Assembly (NCBI GenBank): GCA_039809985.1
Contig: JBDHWC010000024.1
Span: forward strand, 1 to 33,739
Reading direction: 5' to 3'
Length of the DNA stretch: 33,739 bases
From: JAICJJ01 sp039809985
Lineage (GTDB): Bacteria > Chloroflexota > Chloroflexia > Thermomicrobiales > UBA6265
This document shows positions 32,442 through 33,739 of the stretch, piece by piece. The position numbers and the translations under genes were made by a program. Numbering within the stretch: the stretch's first letter is position 1; every line of letters starts with the position of its first letter. Below the pieces are notes generated by a model, which saw only the letters and a program-made list of their open reading frames with translations, did no database searches and was not told the DNA's origin.

Positions 32442-33626
32442 CTACCCCTCGTCGTTCCAGTTCCCGAGCGCGGCCATCGCCGCGCCGACCCCCGCGCCGA
32501 GCGGGACCGGGTGGCCGATGTCGACCAGCGACCGTTCCAGCACCGCCAGCTGGGCGGCGAGGGTGGTCGGGTGGACTTGGGCCGAGCCCATGTGGGCGAG
32601 CCGGAAGAGCTTCCCCTGCAACGAGCCGTAGCCGGGGGAGATCATCACGCCGTAGCGGTGGCGCATGGTCTGCCGCAGCAGCGCCTCGTCGAGGCCGTCC
32701 GGCACGGTGACCGCGGTGACGCAGGCGGCGGCGATCTCGTCGCGCGCCGGCCAGAGGTCGAGGCCGAGGGCGCGGATCCCCGCCCGGGCGGCGGCGGCGA
32801 TCTGCTGGTGGCGGTCGACGAAGCGCTCCATGCCGATCGCGAGCGTCTGCTCGAGGACCGACTCGAGGCTGTAGACCTCGCTCACCGACGGGGTGTAGGG
32901 GAAGCGCTTCCCCTCCAGCCACGCGCTCTTCCAGTCGAGGATCGAGAGGAAACTGCCGCGCAGCGGGGCCGGCCGGTGAGCCTCCATCGCCGCCCAGGCG
33001 GCCGGGCTGACGCTCATCAGGGTCAGGCCGGGGGTGCCGCCGAGGCATTTCTGCGGCCCGGCGACGGCAACGTCCATGCCCCAGTCCTCGGGGCTGTAGA
33101 GCTCGCCGCCGAGGCCGGAGACGGTGTCGATCATGGTCAGGACGCCGAACTCGTGGGCGACCCGGCAGATGTCGCGGACCGGGTTGTGGGTGCCGGAGGG
33201 CGTCTCGGAGTGGACGACGGAGAGGAACTTGACGTCGGGGTTGGCGTGGAGGGCGCGGCGCACGTCCTCGGGGTCGACGGCGTCGTCGTAGGGGACGGCG
33301 AGCTCGATCGTCTCGCCGCCGTACTTCTCGATGAAGTCCTGGAACCACTTGCCGAAGACGCCGGAGACGAGGTTGAGCACCTTGTCGCCGGGGGAGATGA
33401 GACTGGCGGCGGCGGCCTCGAGGCCGAGGATCGCCTCGCCCTGCATGATCACCACGTCGTAGCTGGTGCGGAAGACCTGTTGCAGCAGGTCGCTGGTCCG
33501 CCCGAACAACTCGATGAAGGCCGGGTCGTAGTGGTAGAGGATCGGCCGCCCTTGGTCGCGCAGCGTCCGCGGCATCACCTCGACCGGCCCGGCGGCCAAG
33601 TTCAGGCGGGGCCATTGCGTCGTCAT
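32442..33626 (-). CDS. Class V PLP aminotransferase, likely pyridoxamine-pyruvate aminotransferase
   Basis: This 394-residue aminotransferase belongs to the alanine-glyoxylate/serine-pyruvate group. The PLP-anchoring lysine position is Lys193 in GPQKCLGGTPGL. Several blocks match M. loti pyridoxamine-pyruvate aminotransferase as I recall it: LYHYDPAF, MQGEAILGLEAAAASLISPGD (Glu64 equivalent to Glu68), HSETPSGTHNP, SILDWKSAW and FPYTPSVSEV. Arg342 corresponds to substrate-binding Arg345, but Tyr333 sits where the family reference has Arg336. That enzyme converts pyridoxamine and pyruvate to pyridoxal and alanine. AGGAG precedes ATG 33626. It is the first visible gene of the minus-strand trio. 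Alanine-glyoxylate or ureidoglycine-glyoxylate transaminase is the alternative. Confidence 0.75.
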   Translation of the reverse strand: MTTQWPRLNLAAGPVEVMPRTLRDQGRPILYHYDPAFIELFGRTSDLLQQVFRTSYDVVIMQGEAILGLEAAAASLISPGDKVLNLVSGVFGKWFQDFIEKYGGETIELAVPYDDAVDPEDVRRALHANPDVKFLSVVHSETPSGTHNPVRDICRVAHEFGVLTMIDTVSGLGGELYSPEDWGMDVAVAGPQKCLGGTPGLTLMSVSPAAWAAMEAHRPAPLRGSFLSILDWKSAWLEGKRFPYTPSVSEVYSLESVLEQTLAIGMERFVDRHQQIAAAARAGIRALGLDLWPARDEIAAACVTAVTVPDGLDEALLRQTMRHRYGVMISPGYGSLQGKLFRLAHMGSAQVHPTTLAAQLAVLERSLVDIGHPVPLGAGVGAAMAALGNWNDEG

Positions 33627-33739
33627 CGTCGCACTCCTGTGCCGGTGCCCGCGCGGCGCGCGGCGCGGCCTCGTCTGCCCTCGGGCCGTCGCGGCGGCCC
33701 GGTCCGGGGCGGGGGCGCGAGCCCCCGCCCCAACGCCGC

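Noticed and set aside
33627..33739. Start of another gene at the right edge
   Set aside because: Only GC-rich sequence without a coding pattern or recognisable promoter is visible in these 113 bases.

Overview
This is about 34 kb of very GC-rich bacterial DNA with strong G/C bias at third codon positions and GTG/TTG starts in places. The gene content (Sec synthesis, Tat-exported ABC binding protein, DUF917/hydantoinase pairs, GC-rich palindromic repeats) suggests a Chloroflexota member near Thermomicrobia/Sphaerobacter. That placement is inference from style, not from a marker-gene comparison.

Layout. 1-7.1 kb: the 3' part of selA (selenocysteine synthesis), then, facing it, a housekeeping block on the minus strand: a pcrA/uvrD helicase, dgt, dnaG and a small secreted protein. 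7.3-13.1 kb: an exported polysaccharide deacetylase, then manC and manA (mannose activation) diverging around 1 kb of palindromic repeats, then a Tat-exported DacB/PBP4. 13.1-14.1 kb: a gene-poor stretch and a tRNA-Gly(CCC) with its own promoter and terminator. 14.1-18.2 kb: a hydantoinase/oxoprolinase-type protein flanked by two different DUF917 (S-Me-THD) proteins. 18.2-24.0 kb: a thioredoxin-fold gene with an in-frame TGA, then a LacI regulator and a complete ribose-type ABC importer whose promoter carries paired LacI-like operators. 24.3-25.3 kb: a double-GNAT protein. 25.9-30.1 kb: a dipeptide-type ABC binding protein, two permeases and an unknown small protein. 30.6-33.6 kb: three minus-strand genes resembling enzymes of vitamin B6 catabolism.

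Main results. (1) The gene at 18235-18804 is read here as a selenoprotein. An in-frame TGA sits exactly where the first Cys of a thioredoxin CxxC belongs (U-I-G-C), the frame stays open with Trx-like sequence on both sides, a bacterial SECIS-like hairpin lies just downstream, and selA is in the same window. Ordinary gene finding would split it in two. (2) The aminotransferase, SDR and 3-hydroxyacyl-CoA-dehydrogenase-like trio closely resembles Mesorhizobium pyridoxamine-pyruvate aminotransferase, pyridoxal 4-dehydrogenase and FHMPC dehydrogenase, which suggests a B6-degradation locus extending beyond the right edge. (3) A hairpin-rich repeat family occupies three intergenic regions. (4) The sugar importer has a legible LacI-type control region with operators 97 bp apart.
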